Source: Fibrobacter sp. | GTDB lineage: Bacteria; Fibrobacterota; Fibrobacteria; Fibrobacterales; Fibrobacteraceae | Assembly: GCA_024398875.1 (NCBI GenBank) | Contig: JAKSIJ010000012.1 | Span: 16,169 to 80,168 of the forward strand | Reading direction: 5' to 3' | Length of the DNA stretch: 64,000 nucleotides | Shown here: one piece after another, positions 20,201-26,750 of the stretch | Layout: each line of letters begins with the position of its first letter | Position numbering within the stretch: position 1 is the stretch's first letter | The notes under the pieces: generated by a model | What the model was told of the DNA's origin: nothing | Database searches by the model: none | The model's input: the letters and a program-made list of their open reading frames with translations, nothing else | Position numbers and translations under genes: made by a program

Positions 20201-21112
20201 GGGGATTTGCAGTGGAGAGAGGATTTCTCTCAGGCGCGAGAATATCCGCTGTATCTGGATACCACTACGGTATGGCCCAAGATTGGTATTGGCGTCACGG
20301 TGCCCAACTTCTCACAGCGCGTGTCCTTCTTGAATCGTTTCAAGAGCGTAAGTACGGCACACCGCTTTGACTATACCAAGACTACTACGGTGCGGCCTTT
20401 CCAGAGTGCAGAAGATTCCTGGGCTGAGGTATGGAATTTCAATCCCTTGGTTCGCGTGACCTTCTTGACACAGAACAATCTACGAATTGAGAACAGCGTC
20501 CGCCTGAAGATTGAATCTACGGATAGGCGCCCCAAGGAAGAGGTGATAGGCCTTCCCAGTTGGCCCGATTCCGTTGCCAATTCTAGGGATACCACGAAGT
20601 ACTTCTGGGAAACTCCCTGGATTCATACCGCCCTCTATAATGACTTTGCCATCAATGTGGGGAATGATTTGACCATTTCTTACCCGCTAAAGACCAAGCG
20701 TGGGTTCCAGATATGGAAGTGGTACTTTAAATTGGACAATGATATTGATTTGAGACTTACTGCTGGCTACGATTACAATAAGACTATTCGCAAGGAATAT
20801 GATCCGGATCCTGGTTACAAGGTATGGGAAAAGGAAAGTGGCACTGATGGCATTTATAAACAGTGGAAGTTTGACGATTATGCAGAACCCTTTGTGGCCT
20901 ATAAGCCCAAGTTGAGTTTGACAGACCGCACGGTGCCCTTGCGCACCCATGAATGGTTCATTCGCCCTAGTGCGGGCTATGAATTTAATAAGATTGCGTC
21001 TATGAGTAGCTATATCGAATATCGCCAGATTCATGAAAAGCTGGACGATGAGACGCCACATCTGCGGCAGATACTGCAGTTTGAAATCGCGCTGATGCTA
21101 CGGTTTGACTAA
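14240..21112 (+). CDS. sprA: Cell-surface protein SprA, type IX secretion outer-membrane translocon
   Basis: 2290 aa, the size expected of SprA, the giant outer-membrane beta-barrel through which T9SS cargo leaves the cell. After the signal peptide (FCLVLSLATSLTWSQ) it has the family pattern VPMPAWMKDFGFDKPKLMLQ, SLSLTYDPSFMVKGKIGPYI and LFGIKAEWKLGDWRLTTIAS, and many later beta strands with alternating aromatic residues. The C-terminus ends in a strand with a terminal aromatic (ALMLRFD), as in other outer-membrane proteins. The start is uncertain: the frame opens with TTG at 14240, and no good Shine-Dalgarno or ATG precedes the signal. A family 44 glucanase in this window carries a T9SS sorting tail, a likely client. 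No other T9SS gene is in the window. Confidence 0.88.
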   Translation: MCLLFLRFSHRTRFGRIAFCLVLSLATSLTWSQEGSDASKPPEYPAGGEPTTHDPAETEWQPTYQYMELPPSATPLNNMLPFGGIGASPRLMKTTKGQAYTHDIDMATRELDVSEKRVNGISRDTTTVWTAHYPELADYVSDMYDVGRKNLWLNGLVGQRDAGYEAPEMGSMFDISVPVPMPAWMKDFGFDKPKLMLQGTMDIRLKGYGEKDDAEGSTNTSLVPSLSLTYDPSFMVKGKIGPYITVEINNVESGLGIQNQVRVVYEESYKDEFEDYILQRVEAGTTSLSLTGTELTGYSENHQGLFGIKAEWKLGDWRLTTIASQDGGSQEEYTINASETTTEYQILDKQFVAYRYYFLNHDARDNYINAAIAGRTTSSYPATNLKLYKRSAMNISKDVIDNLTVVYVTRSGKRIEKKVERMVEIPSSDYVYDSKTGILKVNGVNRNTLLAASWSNDGTGRTGTTIRDGSKVVLIQWDATLSELTDIDKLMLRNVYAVGISDGASSSFVLRMKNKSGTTGTFLKDLGVADSTTGVPLVNDASIFKKDASGNYTGEMWLPCKPMKEYDGPRAAERARENCLEPLRLLDSTGAMAQMYTLPVYNLGRFTSRFYFESVGKRRNSVISVRDPSSSYSVSAGSCMDISPGTEKLTAGSTVLVRGTDYEVNYELGQIELLSERALDPNKEIKVTFECEPLFEIDNKLLLGARAELPLERYGFGSGSLFGVTALYKSQSTTAKTPTLGNEPFSSVLWGMNLRLQDTVQVLTDLVNAIPGIETNAKSNWRFEAEFAASHHNANTSDDNEALVEDFETSVTGLNYPLSRLSWYPASPPGGVASNLPTYIPDQDFRHKGEFIWHSNNTELYKYIYPSVGNSDVDNQHLTVLKMTLRANDNLVGNSWGGIMRPNSSYYQDLSDMKYIEIVARGNVGSVFIDLGLVSEDISINGAEPNGTYDGENDLGTTTALHDKGIDGLSGSDEVRTVWDCRISGCVSSKVSTLNSDASTMDIAQDNYDDDLEDESDPPVNINGTENNSGERAYDTEDINRNGSLDTDISFVRYRIDLSDTDPANFEELKNGWRKWRIPLNQYDTIVSPTGGDYKSILAEALFTRVWVGRLNPGVAEAKVQIVDLAVVGNSWEETTVADLYKTSSTENSQIVEVNGSPVEVTESVDTRDTSYIKVSTINNRENSNQYTKSPNIKTERDTDTNAPLKETALVLDYQNMSPGQEVGVTRIFETDVKDLSSYKSVKMEIHYQTEASKVPVRFAIQFGEGSLDGSSDYYEWSFRPVKYECTATERTQDCHEHNWLDNAFAMNISDFSDMKRGRHPPFVEPVVKNLGGDREEQIKLVGNPSVTNIDWMRFVIIADSSADPSDLEGTFWIDDFRLSDMDTEWGYAARTSAQVDFADFISLSGAIRYQDGDFATLSTTGGSPKPKVSDAASQLDISGDINISLNKFLNDSLGFHIPVNIGYNSTTKRPYMKPTDDLLLKKSSFGDLTKDMFQNELSVTEDDEEEELRADAESKGYESYVREKSFSISYSKDYKAAESKIGEIASQILLERPAISYSYNESEGRATTSADSTYSYHTVLEYKLGTFSMFKLKPMEGLNKYDNVFAKNYAKVEFEPWPQTFDLTLFDFNYVRYVDQDRDPDFVEPQVDKVVTYTADLNHKLNMRWNILSFLSTSYSLNISRDMYGGGDREGFVKENFFTSKEGGLFASDYIFDYDHTDRKVYVSRDSVVVIPYDTIPRVGEDGRELAIDMQNPNSYEILYDTTGFYKVDSVGHREYGRSYGILRNERSRSQQFKIGFNPLIIPFIPFNTTFTSDFNQQKTIPDDFDFYDETSIEKNYWTISQTNRFEFSPTFRIIDFLNMFGKDNGASRAVQKIKWSEIRFSWNASTNTVGENFTLAQLNEEQHVTPLQYYLYGLGLGNGYRNRGLWNIVSGDMGLTERSDFEQFAEYRNRHVDTLVYQGNFTHSVSRQLQMGTGITLPFWDIGITGDLQWREDFSQAREYPLYLDTTTVWPKIGIGVTVPNFSQRVSFLNRFKSVSTAHRFDYTKTTTVRPFQSAEDSWAEVWNFNPLVRVTFLTQNNLRIENSVRLKIESTDRRPKEEVIGLPSWPDSVANSRDTTKYFWETPWIHTALYNDFAINVGNDLTISYPLKTKRGFQIWKWYFKLDNDIDLRLTAGYDYNKTIRKEYDPDPGYKVWEKESGTDGIYKQWKFDDYAEPFVAYKPKLSLTDRTVPLRTHEWFIRPSAGYEFNKIASMSSYIEYRQIHEKLDDETPHLRQILQFEIALMLRFD

Positions 21113-21201
21113 TCAAATTTAGAATTAAGAATGCATAATTCAGAATTGATTTCTGGAGAGTGCGAAGCACTAATTTTGCATTTTGAATTGTGAATTTTGA
21201 A
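21113..21201. repeat. AT-rich dispersed repeat with small hairpin
   Basis: Between convergent genes lie copies of AATTCAGAATTGA and TTTTGAATTGTGAATTTTG around a hairpin AGTGCGAAGCACT (21159-21171). The reverse complement of this arrangement occurs at 35700-35760. Confidence 0.65.
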
Positions 21202-21975
21202 TTATTTCACGATTCCTACGTCGCTTTTCTTTACGAACCCGCGGATTTTTTCGCCCAAGCGAATCTCTACAAAGTTCCCCTGCTCACCGGTAACTTCAAA
21301 GGAAGTTCCTTCGGAAAGCGTATTGAGGGTCTGAGCCTTATTGTCGGGAGCGCTGGTGACATCGGCATCTTTGGCGGTGACAACTCCGGTAACTTCAGTT
21401 TCGAGAACAAAGATTTTGTAGGCGGCACTGGCACCAATGACGCAGAATATCAAGGTTAAAACAAAAATAGCGCCCATTCCCACATTCTTCATCTTTTCGT
21501 TGAGCGAGAACTTTCGGTAGATGGCAATGAGAATTGCGCACCAGAAGAGAATCAGCAAAAGCGCGAGTTGCGTTTTGAGGCTTAAGGCGTGATGCATCTG
21601 GAACAACGTGGAGAGAATGGGATTTTCTTCCTCCTCTTCCACTTTATCGCGGGTCATGGCCTGGGCAAAGTTCAGGTTATGCTGAATATCTTCGTCGTTT
21701 GCTTTGAGGCGGAGCGCCTGCTTGTAGTAGAAAATGGAAAATCCTAGATTCCCGTTGCGGAAATAAGCGTTTCCCAGATTGTAGAAAAGGTCTGCATTTT
21801 CGATTCCATTATCTACGCAGGTGCGCCATTCGTCGATGGCTCTTTCGAAATCGCTTTCATTGTATGCTTTGGTGCCGGCTTCAATGCCTGCACAGTTTGT
21901 TTCGCCCGCAATTGCAGAACTTGCAAATGCGATTGCAGCACAGAATACGATGACGAGGGAGTTCATGAATTTCAT
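21202..21975 (-). CDS. batE: BatE-like TPR and SH3-domain membrane protein
   Basis: 257 aa from the ATG at 21975. Signal peptide (SLVIVFCAAIAFASSAIA), then tetratricopeptide repeats (NADLFYNLGNAYFRNGNLGF, QALRLKANDEDIQHNLNFA), two transmembrane helices around residues 140-200, and a C-terminal bacterial SH3-like domain (VTSAPDNKAQTLNTLSEGTSF). This order is that of BatE in the Bacteroides aerotolerance (Bat) cluster. The start overlaps the batD stop as TAATG, so the two are translationally coupled. batA, batB and batC are not next to it. The molecular role of BatE is not established; proposals involve stress tolerance at the envelope. Confidence 0.8.
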   Translation of the reverse strand: MKFMNSLVIVFCAAIAFASSAIAGETNCAGIEAGTKAYNESDFERAIDEWRTCVDNGIENADLFYNLGNAYFRNGNLGFSIFYYKQALRLKANDEDIQHNLNFAQAMTRDKVEEEEENPILSTLFQMHHALSLKTQLALLLILFWCAILIAIYRKFSLNEKMKNVGMGAIFVLTLIFCVIGASAAYKIFVLETEVTGVVTAKDADVTSAPDNKAQTLNTLSEGTSFEVTGEQGNFVEIRLGEKIRGFVKKSDVGIVK

Positions 21976-23783
21976 TACTTTAACCTCCCGAGACTTTCGC
22001 AGAGTTTTTCCACGTCGGCGAGCATCTGCCGCTGTTCCTCGTTGGAGGAATCCACAGGAGCATACCGGACAAAGGCACACTTGTCCAACCAATTGTCAAT
22101 GGCGGTAATGGTGTCTGCGCTTACTTGGAGATTCTCCAGTTCCTGATTCATCTGGCTGCGGGTCATACCCTTGAATTCCAGATTGGTGAGGTTGCTGAGG
22201 TAATCAATGAGGCCTGTTTCCAAAGCGGCGAAGAAGGCCTTGCCATCCCGCTTCTGGAGGGCATTTTGGGCGGCTGCGAATTTTTCTTTAAGCAGTTTGT
22301 TGGCTTTGCCTTTGCGGACTAGCGCTGCATTGCTGTTGTGCTTGCGGCGGCTGGCGATAACTGCAGTTACAATGAAGTAGAAGGGAATGGCACTGAAGAA
22401 TAAAATCCAGTAGAGAATGCTGCGGTGGGGCGCTGCATTTTGAGAACCGTCGCTCACGCTGTGGATGAAGCGGATGTCGGTACCCAAGTTCTCGATTTCT
22501 TGCTTTTGGACGGCGGCAGGGCCTGCTACAGGATTCTGGAATGCCGCTTCGGCAGAGGCTTCACCCTTCTCTACAATGATGTTCCAAGGGCCAGCTTTTG
22601 CGGACTCGTACTTCTTCTTTGCAGGATTGAACCAGGAGTAAGAAATTTCTGGAATGGTGAATTCACCCTTCTTTTTCGGGTAGAGGAACACCTTGATTTG
22701 CTTGGAGGTGATTACCTTACTGCCGGAGATTTTTTTGTTGATGGAATTCTCGGGCGGAACGGAGCGGAATTCGCTGAAGTCCGGGAACTTGGGGTCTGTT
22801 ATGGTGCCTGGAGTGCCATCGCCGCTGATGTTCACGGTGAGGGTCATGGCTTCGCCAACGGTTAAGGAAGTCTTATCGAAGTCAGCGCTGAACTTGTAGT
22901 CGCCCACCATGCCAGAGAAGTCTGCGGGCTTGCCTTCTGCAGGCAATGGCTTCACGGTGATGTTGATGGTGGGGGTGGATGCTTCGGCTTCTACAGATTC
23001 CTGCTTGACGCTCCTGCTGGTAAAGGACATCCCGCCCATTTGCTTGCTTTCTTCAACGACTTTGGGCTCGCCTCGTTTGGTGTACTTGAATTTGAATGGC
23101 GGAATTTTCAGGCTGCCGCTTTTAGTGGGGCTTAGCCAGGCGAACTTGGCACTGGCCTGCATTTCACGCCGGGCGCCTTCCACGGGTTTGAATTCCAAAC
23201 TGCTCAAATCGCTGCGGTGGACAATGAAGTCATTGCCCGTGTTCATGTCCGTTGCTTGCAAGCCGCCCTCGAAATGCTCGTAGGTATGGAACCCGAGGGT
23301 GACGTAGAACTGTTCGCCTTCATAAATGGTCTTCTTGCTGGGGGAGAGGCTGACAGTTACGGCATCGTCGGTAAAAGCCTTCTGCACATTGACGGGAATG
23401 TTTCCACTGATAACGCGTTTTTCGCCATCAATCACCCAGGTGATTGTGCCGACATTGATATTCCCTGTCTTTTTGGGAGCCTTCAGTTTGAAGGTATAGA
23501 TGCGTGCCTTGTAAGACCTGCTGCCACCTCCGAAGAAGGAGTTGAACATGTCGTCAAAACCAGGACGGATGACTTGATCGGTACTGTCTAAACCAGAAAA
23601 GGTAAAACCATTTTTGGGCTCGATTTGCAGTTCGCCTCTATTTTCGGGAATCTCTTGTAGAGGGACGACCAACTGGAGGCCGAAATTTTTGCCAGCTTCC
23701 ACCCGTTCCCTGTCCAGTTGGAGGGAAGGACTTGCGATGACCATTGTGGCCACAGTGGCAATAATCGGCAGAATGCGCTTCAT
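21975..23783 (-). CDS. batD: BatD-like protein (aerotolerance operon)
   Basis: 602 aa, PF13584 family. Signal peptide at the N-terminus (MKRILPIIATVATMVIASPS), several Ig-like beta domains with repeated VSLSPSKKTIYEGEQFYVTL and FDKTSLTVGEAMTLTVNISG, one transmembrane helix near residue 460 (ILYWILFFSAIPFYFIVTAV) and a cytosolic helical tail. Conserved segments such as FFGGGSRSYKARIYTFKLKA fit the family. It heads the batD-batE pair on the minus strand, with the prepilin genes diverging from the same intergenic region. Probably an envelope scaffold working with BatA/B-type von Willebrand proteins encoded elsewhere. Confidence 0.85.
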   Translation of the reverse strand: MKRILPIIATVATMVIASPSLQLDRERVEAGKNFGLQLVVPLQEIPENRGELQIEPKNGFTFSGLDSTDQVIRPGFDDMFNSFFGGGSRSYKARIYTFKLKAPKKTGNINVGTITWVIDGEKRVISGNIPVNVQKAFTDDAVTVSLSPSKKTIYEGEQFYVTLGFHTYEHFEGGLQATDMNTGNDFIVHRSDLSSLEFKPVEGARREMQASAKFAWLSPTKSGSLKIPPFKFKYTKRGEPKVVEESKQMGGMSFTSRSVKQESVEAEASTPTINITVKPLPAEGKPADFSGMVGDYKFSADFDKTSLTVGEAMTLTVNISGDGTPGTITDPKFPDFSEFRSVPPENSINKKISGSKVITSKQIKVFLYPKKKGEFTIPEISYSWFNPAKKKYESAKAGPWNIIVEKGEASAEAAFQNPVAGPAAVQKQEIENLGTDIRFIHSVSDGSQNAAPHRSILYWILFFSAIPFYFIVTAVIASRRKHNSNAALVRKGKANKLLKEKFAAAQNALQKRDGKAFFAALETGLIDYLSNLTNLEFKGMTRSQMNQELENLQVSADTITAIDNWLDKCAFVRYAPVDSSNEEQRQMLADVEKLCESLGRLK

Positions 23784-23930
23784 GTGCCAAAATTACCAAA
23801 ATATGAGTCGCAAAAATGGTCTTTTTTCTTAAAAAAGGCTGAAAAAACAGAAAAAAGTAAACAAAACTTTACCCCTTTTGTAAATAAAAGTATATATTAA
23901 GGTGGAGTAGCCAAAAAAGGTTTTTTCTTG

Positions 23931-24515
23931 ATGACCCTCAATAACATAGAACATAAAATTTCTAGCTTTAGCGCCATGAACAAGCGTGGTGTTACACTGA
24001 TTGAAGTTTTGGTGGTAGTTATCATCATGGGTGTTTTGGCGGGCCTTGGTGTTGCTAATCTCCAGCAGGCGGTGAGAAATACCCGGATTAAGGATGCGGC
24101 TATGAATACGGCTGCATTCTTGGAACGTGTGGCCAATGATGCCAATCGTTTGAATATGCCATTGTGTGTAAAGGTAGACCAGACTACTAAGAAAACGATA
24201 ACGGCGTACAGGTCTGTGAATGGTAGTTGCAACAATCCGGGGGATAAGGTTGCAGAGATGACGCTGGATTCCGATAATAAATTTGTGGTAGCTGAAAAAG
24301 ATCCTACTGAATGTACTGTAAATGGAATGCAAAACTATGTTAGCAATACGGCTGTTTTTGCTCCTAGATTGGGGTTATCTGCAGCACCTTCGGGGTGTTG
24401 GTATGTTCGCTATGGTGGAACGGAACATTATGGAGTTGCCATCAAAGCCGCTACACGAAACAACTTGACCTACATGCTGAGCTACGATGGCGCGCAGACA
24501 TGGATGGCTCACTAA
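23931..24515 (+). CDS. Prepilin-type cleavage/methylation domain protein (pseudopilin)
   Basis: 194 aa. A type IV prepilin signature is clear: NKRG followed by VTLIEVLVVVIIMGVLAGLG, with Glu at position +5 of the mature chain. The rest is a small globular domain with conserved Cys residues. The ATG at 23931 has AAGG ten nt upstream and gives a 19-residue leader to the cleaved Gly; the ATG at 23976 would give a more classical short leader (MNKRG) but has no ribosome site. The next gene is a second pilin-like protein, so they probably act together as minor pilins or type II secretion pseudopilins. Specific function unknown. Confidence 0.8.
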   Translation: MTLNNIEHKISSFSAMNKRGVTLIEVLVVVIIMGVLAGLGVANLQQAVRNTRIKDAAMNTAAFLERVANDANRLNMPLCVKVDQTTKKTITAYRSVNGSCNNPGDKVAEMTLDSDNKFVVAEKDPTECTVNGMQNYVSNTAVFAPRLGLSAAPSGCWYVRYGGTEHYGVAIKAATRNNLTYMLSYDGAQTWMAH

Positions 24516-24526
24516 AGGATGTACTC

Positions 24527-25027
24527 ATGCTAAACCGCTTTCAAAATATGAAGTATAAGAGAGGCTTTGGCATTGCCGAAGTCCTGGTGGCGGCGTTGGT
24601 CCTTGGGTTCCTGTACCTTGCTTTGCTGAATATGCAGAAGGGCAACCGTGAGGCTTTGCTCCGTATTCGCGGTCGTGATGGTGCTGTTGAAGTAGCACAG
24701 AACATTATGGATTCACTTCGTACGGTGGGAATCGCTGGCTTGACAGATTGTGTGAAGTCCGATGATGAAGGAAAGAGTTGTGAGAGAAAGGACTCTCTTT
24801 TCTGGGATCGCGGTAGGTTTGTAGGCGGTAATAATGATGGGACAAATAGGGCCAGAATTATTTACACCTCCGAGGTGACTTTCTCTCCAGATTCGGTCTA
24901 TACTGCTGAGGCTACTTCTCAGTATGAAACAGTGAGGCACGTTTATGCAAAGCGTGCCTTGGTAAAAGTTTCATGGCCTTTTAAGGGCTCTACCCAATCT
25001 ATTGATATTGAAGGTGTGATTCGCTAA
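24527..25027 (+). CDS. PilV/PulI-like prepilin protein
   Basis: 166 aa from the ATG at 24527, preceded by AAAGGA. The N-terminus YKRGFGIAEVLVAALVLGFL is a prepilin cleavage site with Glu+5, followed by a helix rich in Arg and a beta-rich C-terminus. It starts 11 nt after the preceding pseudopilin, so they are one operon, closed by a terminator. Minor pilins of this type initiate or cap the fibre. No pilin peptidase or ATPase lies nearby. Confidence 0.75.
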   Translation: MLNRFQNMKYKRGFGIAEVLVAALVLGFLYLALLNMQKGNREALLRIRGRDGAVEVAQNIMDSLRTVGIAGLTDCVKSDDEGKSCERKDSLFWDRGRFVGGNNDGTNRARIIYTSEVTFSPDSVYTAEATSQYETVRHVYAKRALVKVSWPFKGSTQSIDIEGVIR

Positions 25028-25055
25028 AGAAATCGCGGGGGCGTATATGTGGAAT

Positions 25056-25089
25056 GGCTGTGGCGAAGTAAGTGCCACGGCCTTTTTTG
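25056..25089 (+). terminator. Rho-independent terminator after the pilin operon
   Basis: Stem GGCTGTGGC / GCCACGGCC with one G-U pair (25056-25064 with 25074-25082) and a six-T tail. Confidence 0.85.
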
Positions 25090-25220
25090 TGCTTGGGGTG
25101 TGGTGTACGTTATTCGGAATAAAAAGGAATGTGAGGTTGGCGTGTTCCACACCTCAGACGATGGTTGCCTTTGGCGGGTAGAGTCTTGCGTGTGATTTTA
25201 AATAGGACTGCGGGGAGCGC

Positions 25221-25265
25221 GGTGGGAAACTGCGCGGTAGGGGACTGCGCTGCAGGAGACTGTGC
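25221..25265. repeat. Three degenerate 15-nt tandem repeats
   Basis: GGTGGGAAACTGCGC, GGTAGGGGACTGCGC and TGCAGGAGACTGTGC follow one another, with a partial unit before them. They lie between the pilin terminator and the Ala/Pro gene terminator. No gene is supported in this 305-nt gap. Confidence 0.55.
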
Positions 25266-25275
25266 GAAGAAACAA

Positions 25276-25303
25276 GTAAAAAAACGCTCGGCATAGCCGA
25301 GCG
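25276..25303 (-). terminator. Rho-independent terminator of the Ala/Pro-repeat gene
   Basis: Stem CGCTCGGC / GCCGAGCG (25285-25292 with 25296-25303), 3-nt loop; on the minus strand a run of T follows. Confidence 0.88.
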
Positions 25304-25332
25304 TCTTTCGCAAACTTAGGTTCTTGTTAGAA

Positions 25333-26043
25333 TCAGTCCCCAGTGAAGATAATCACGAGAACGGAAGCAACGAATGCTGCAGACACAATGAGGAATTCCC
25401 AGGGGTTTTCCATGATGGTGGTCTTGGCGGAAGCGGTGGCTTCACCTTCAGCGCGCTGCTGTTCAGCGGCTTCAGCCTTAGCCTCTTCTTCGGCAGCCTT
25501 CTTGTCGGCTTCAGACTGGGCAAGAGCGGCACTGTCTACAGGAGCTTCCTCAGCCTTGGCTTCCAGCACTTCAGCAGGAGCGGCAGTATCTGCAGGAGCG
25601 GCAGCGGCTTCGGCGGCAGGAGCGGCAGCGGAGTCGGCAGCAGGAGCGGCAGCGGCTTCGGCGGCAGGAGCGGCAGCGGAGTCGGCAGCAGGAGCGGCAG
25701 CGGCTTCAGCAGCAGGAGCGGCAGCGGAGTCAGCAGCAGGAGCAGCAGCGGCTTCAGCGGCAGGTGCGGCAGCAGGAGCGGCGGCTTCAGCGGCAGGTGC
25801 GGCAGCAGGTGCAGCAGCAGGAGCGGCGGCTTCAGCGGCAGGTGCGGCAGCAGGAGCGGCGGCTTCGGCAGCAGGTGCAGCAGCTTCAGCGGCAGGAGCG
25901 GCGGCTTCAGCAGCAGGTGCGGTGGCAGGTGCGGCAGCTTCAGCGGCAGGTGCAGCGGCAGGAGCGGCAGCAGGTGCAGCGGCTTCAGCGGCAAAGACCA
26001 TTGCGGAGGCAAATACGGTTGCCAACAGAATCTTTCTCATCAT
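25333..26043 (-). CDS. Ala/Pro/Glu low-complexity membrane-anchored protein
   Basis: 236 aa. A signal sequence (RKILLATVFASAMVFAAEAA) leads into about 140 residues made of repeats such as APAAEAAAPAAAPAAEAA and APAADSAAAPAAEAAAAPAD. A charged helix (about 165-205: EAKAEEAPVDSAALAQSEAD) and a C-terminal transmembrane segment (IVSAAFVASVLVIIFTG) follow. The composition suggests an extended, stiff linker between membrane and envelope, as in TonB-like or peptidoglycan-spanning proteins, but no known domain is seen. AAGGA precedes the start. Repeat number could vary between strains because the DNA is nearly tandem. Function unknown. Confidence 0.7.
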   Translation of the reverse strand: MMRKILLATVFASAMVFAAEAAAPAAAPAAAPAAEAAAPATAPAAEAAAPAAEAAAPAAEAAAPAAAPAAEAAAPAAAPAAAPAAEAAAPAAAPAAEAAAAPAADSAAAPAAEAAAAPAADSAAAPAAEAAAAPAADSAAAPAAEAAAAPADTAAPAEVLEAKAEEAPVDSAALAQSEADKKAAEEEAKAEAAEQQRAEGEATASAKTTIMENPWEFLIVSAAFVASVLVIIFTGD

Positions 26044-26180
26044 AATGGTTGTCCTTTTGGATTGTTAATAATTTACTTCACAAAAATAGTTCAAAATGAA
26101 TTGATGGCACGCAAGGGCTTATGCGAAAACCGCCTGTTTGGGTGCCTTATCCTTAAAATTCACCTTTTATCGGGAATTTT

Positions 26181-26741
26181 TTATTTCATACTCAAAATGG
26201 CGCGTAGCTCAGCGGCGGCTTTCTGCAAATCGTCGTTGATGATGGTGTACTCGTATTTTCCATTGTTTTGGGCAAATTCCATCTCTTTGATGGCATTTTT
26301 GAGACGGAGCTGGATGACTTCCTCGGAATCCGTACCGCGACCCCGGAGACGACGTTCCAATTCCTCGGTGTTAGGAGGGAGGATGAGGATGCCTGTTGCG
26401 TCAGGGTAGACTTTATCGAAATTGACTTTGCCGAATACGTCCAAATCGAAAATGACGCGGTTCCCTTCGGCGAGAGTCTTCTCCACGAAGCTCATGGGCG
26501 TGCCGTAGAAGTTCCCATGGACCTCGTTCCATTCCACCAGGGCGTCTTCCGCAATCATCTTCTGGAATTCTTCCTTTGTCTTGAAGAAGTAATGGACGCC
26601 ATCTACTTCGCCCTCGCGCGGGGCGCGGGTTGTGGCAGAGATGGAGTACTTGATGTCGGGAAAATCTTTGATGACCAGATCTTTGAGTGTGGTCTTGCCG
26701 GCACCGCTAGCGGCGCTCATGACGAAAAGCTTGTTGTTCAT
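26181..26741 (-). CDS. gmk: Guanylate kinase
   Basis: Phosphorylates GMP to GDP; cytosolic and essential. 186 aa from the ATG at 26741 (MNNKLFVMSAASGAGKTTL); the in-frame TTG two codons earlier is less likely. The P-loop ASGAGKTT, the GMP-binding segment YSISATTRAPREGEVDGVHY and the lid arginines in ERRLRGRGTDSEEV are in their usual places, and the length is close to the family norm. The gene starts 9 nt after the stop of the OLD-family gene and is probably cotranscribed with it. The usual gmk neighbours (rpoZ, yicC) are missing here. Confidence 0.95.
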   Translation of the reverse strand: MNNKLFVMSAASGAGKTTLKDLVIKDFPDIKYSISATTRAPREGEVDGVHYFFKTKEEFQKMIAEDALVEWNEVHGNFYGTPMSFVEKTLAEGNRVIFDLDVFGKVNFDKVYPDATGILILPPNTEELERRLRGRGTDSEEVIQLRLKNAIKEMEFAQNNGKYEYTIINDDLQKAAAELRAILSMK

Positions 26742-26750
26742 GGCCAAAAT

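Noticed and set aside
25545..25990. Repeats in the Ala/Pro gene as a CRISPR or non-coding tandem array
   Set aside because: Units are multiples of three, keep one frame and have no spacers; the frame begins with a signal peptide and ends with a membrane anchor.
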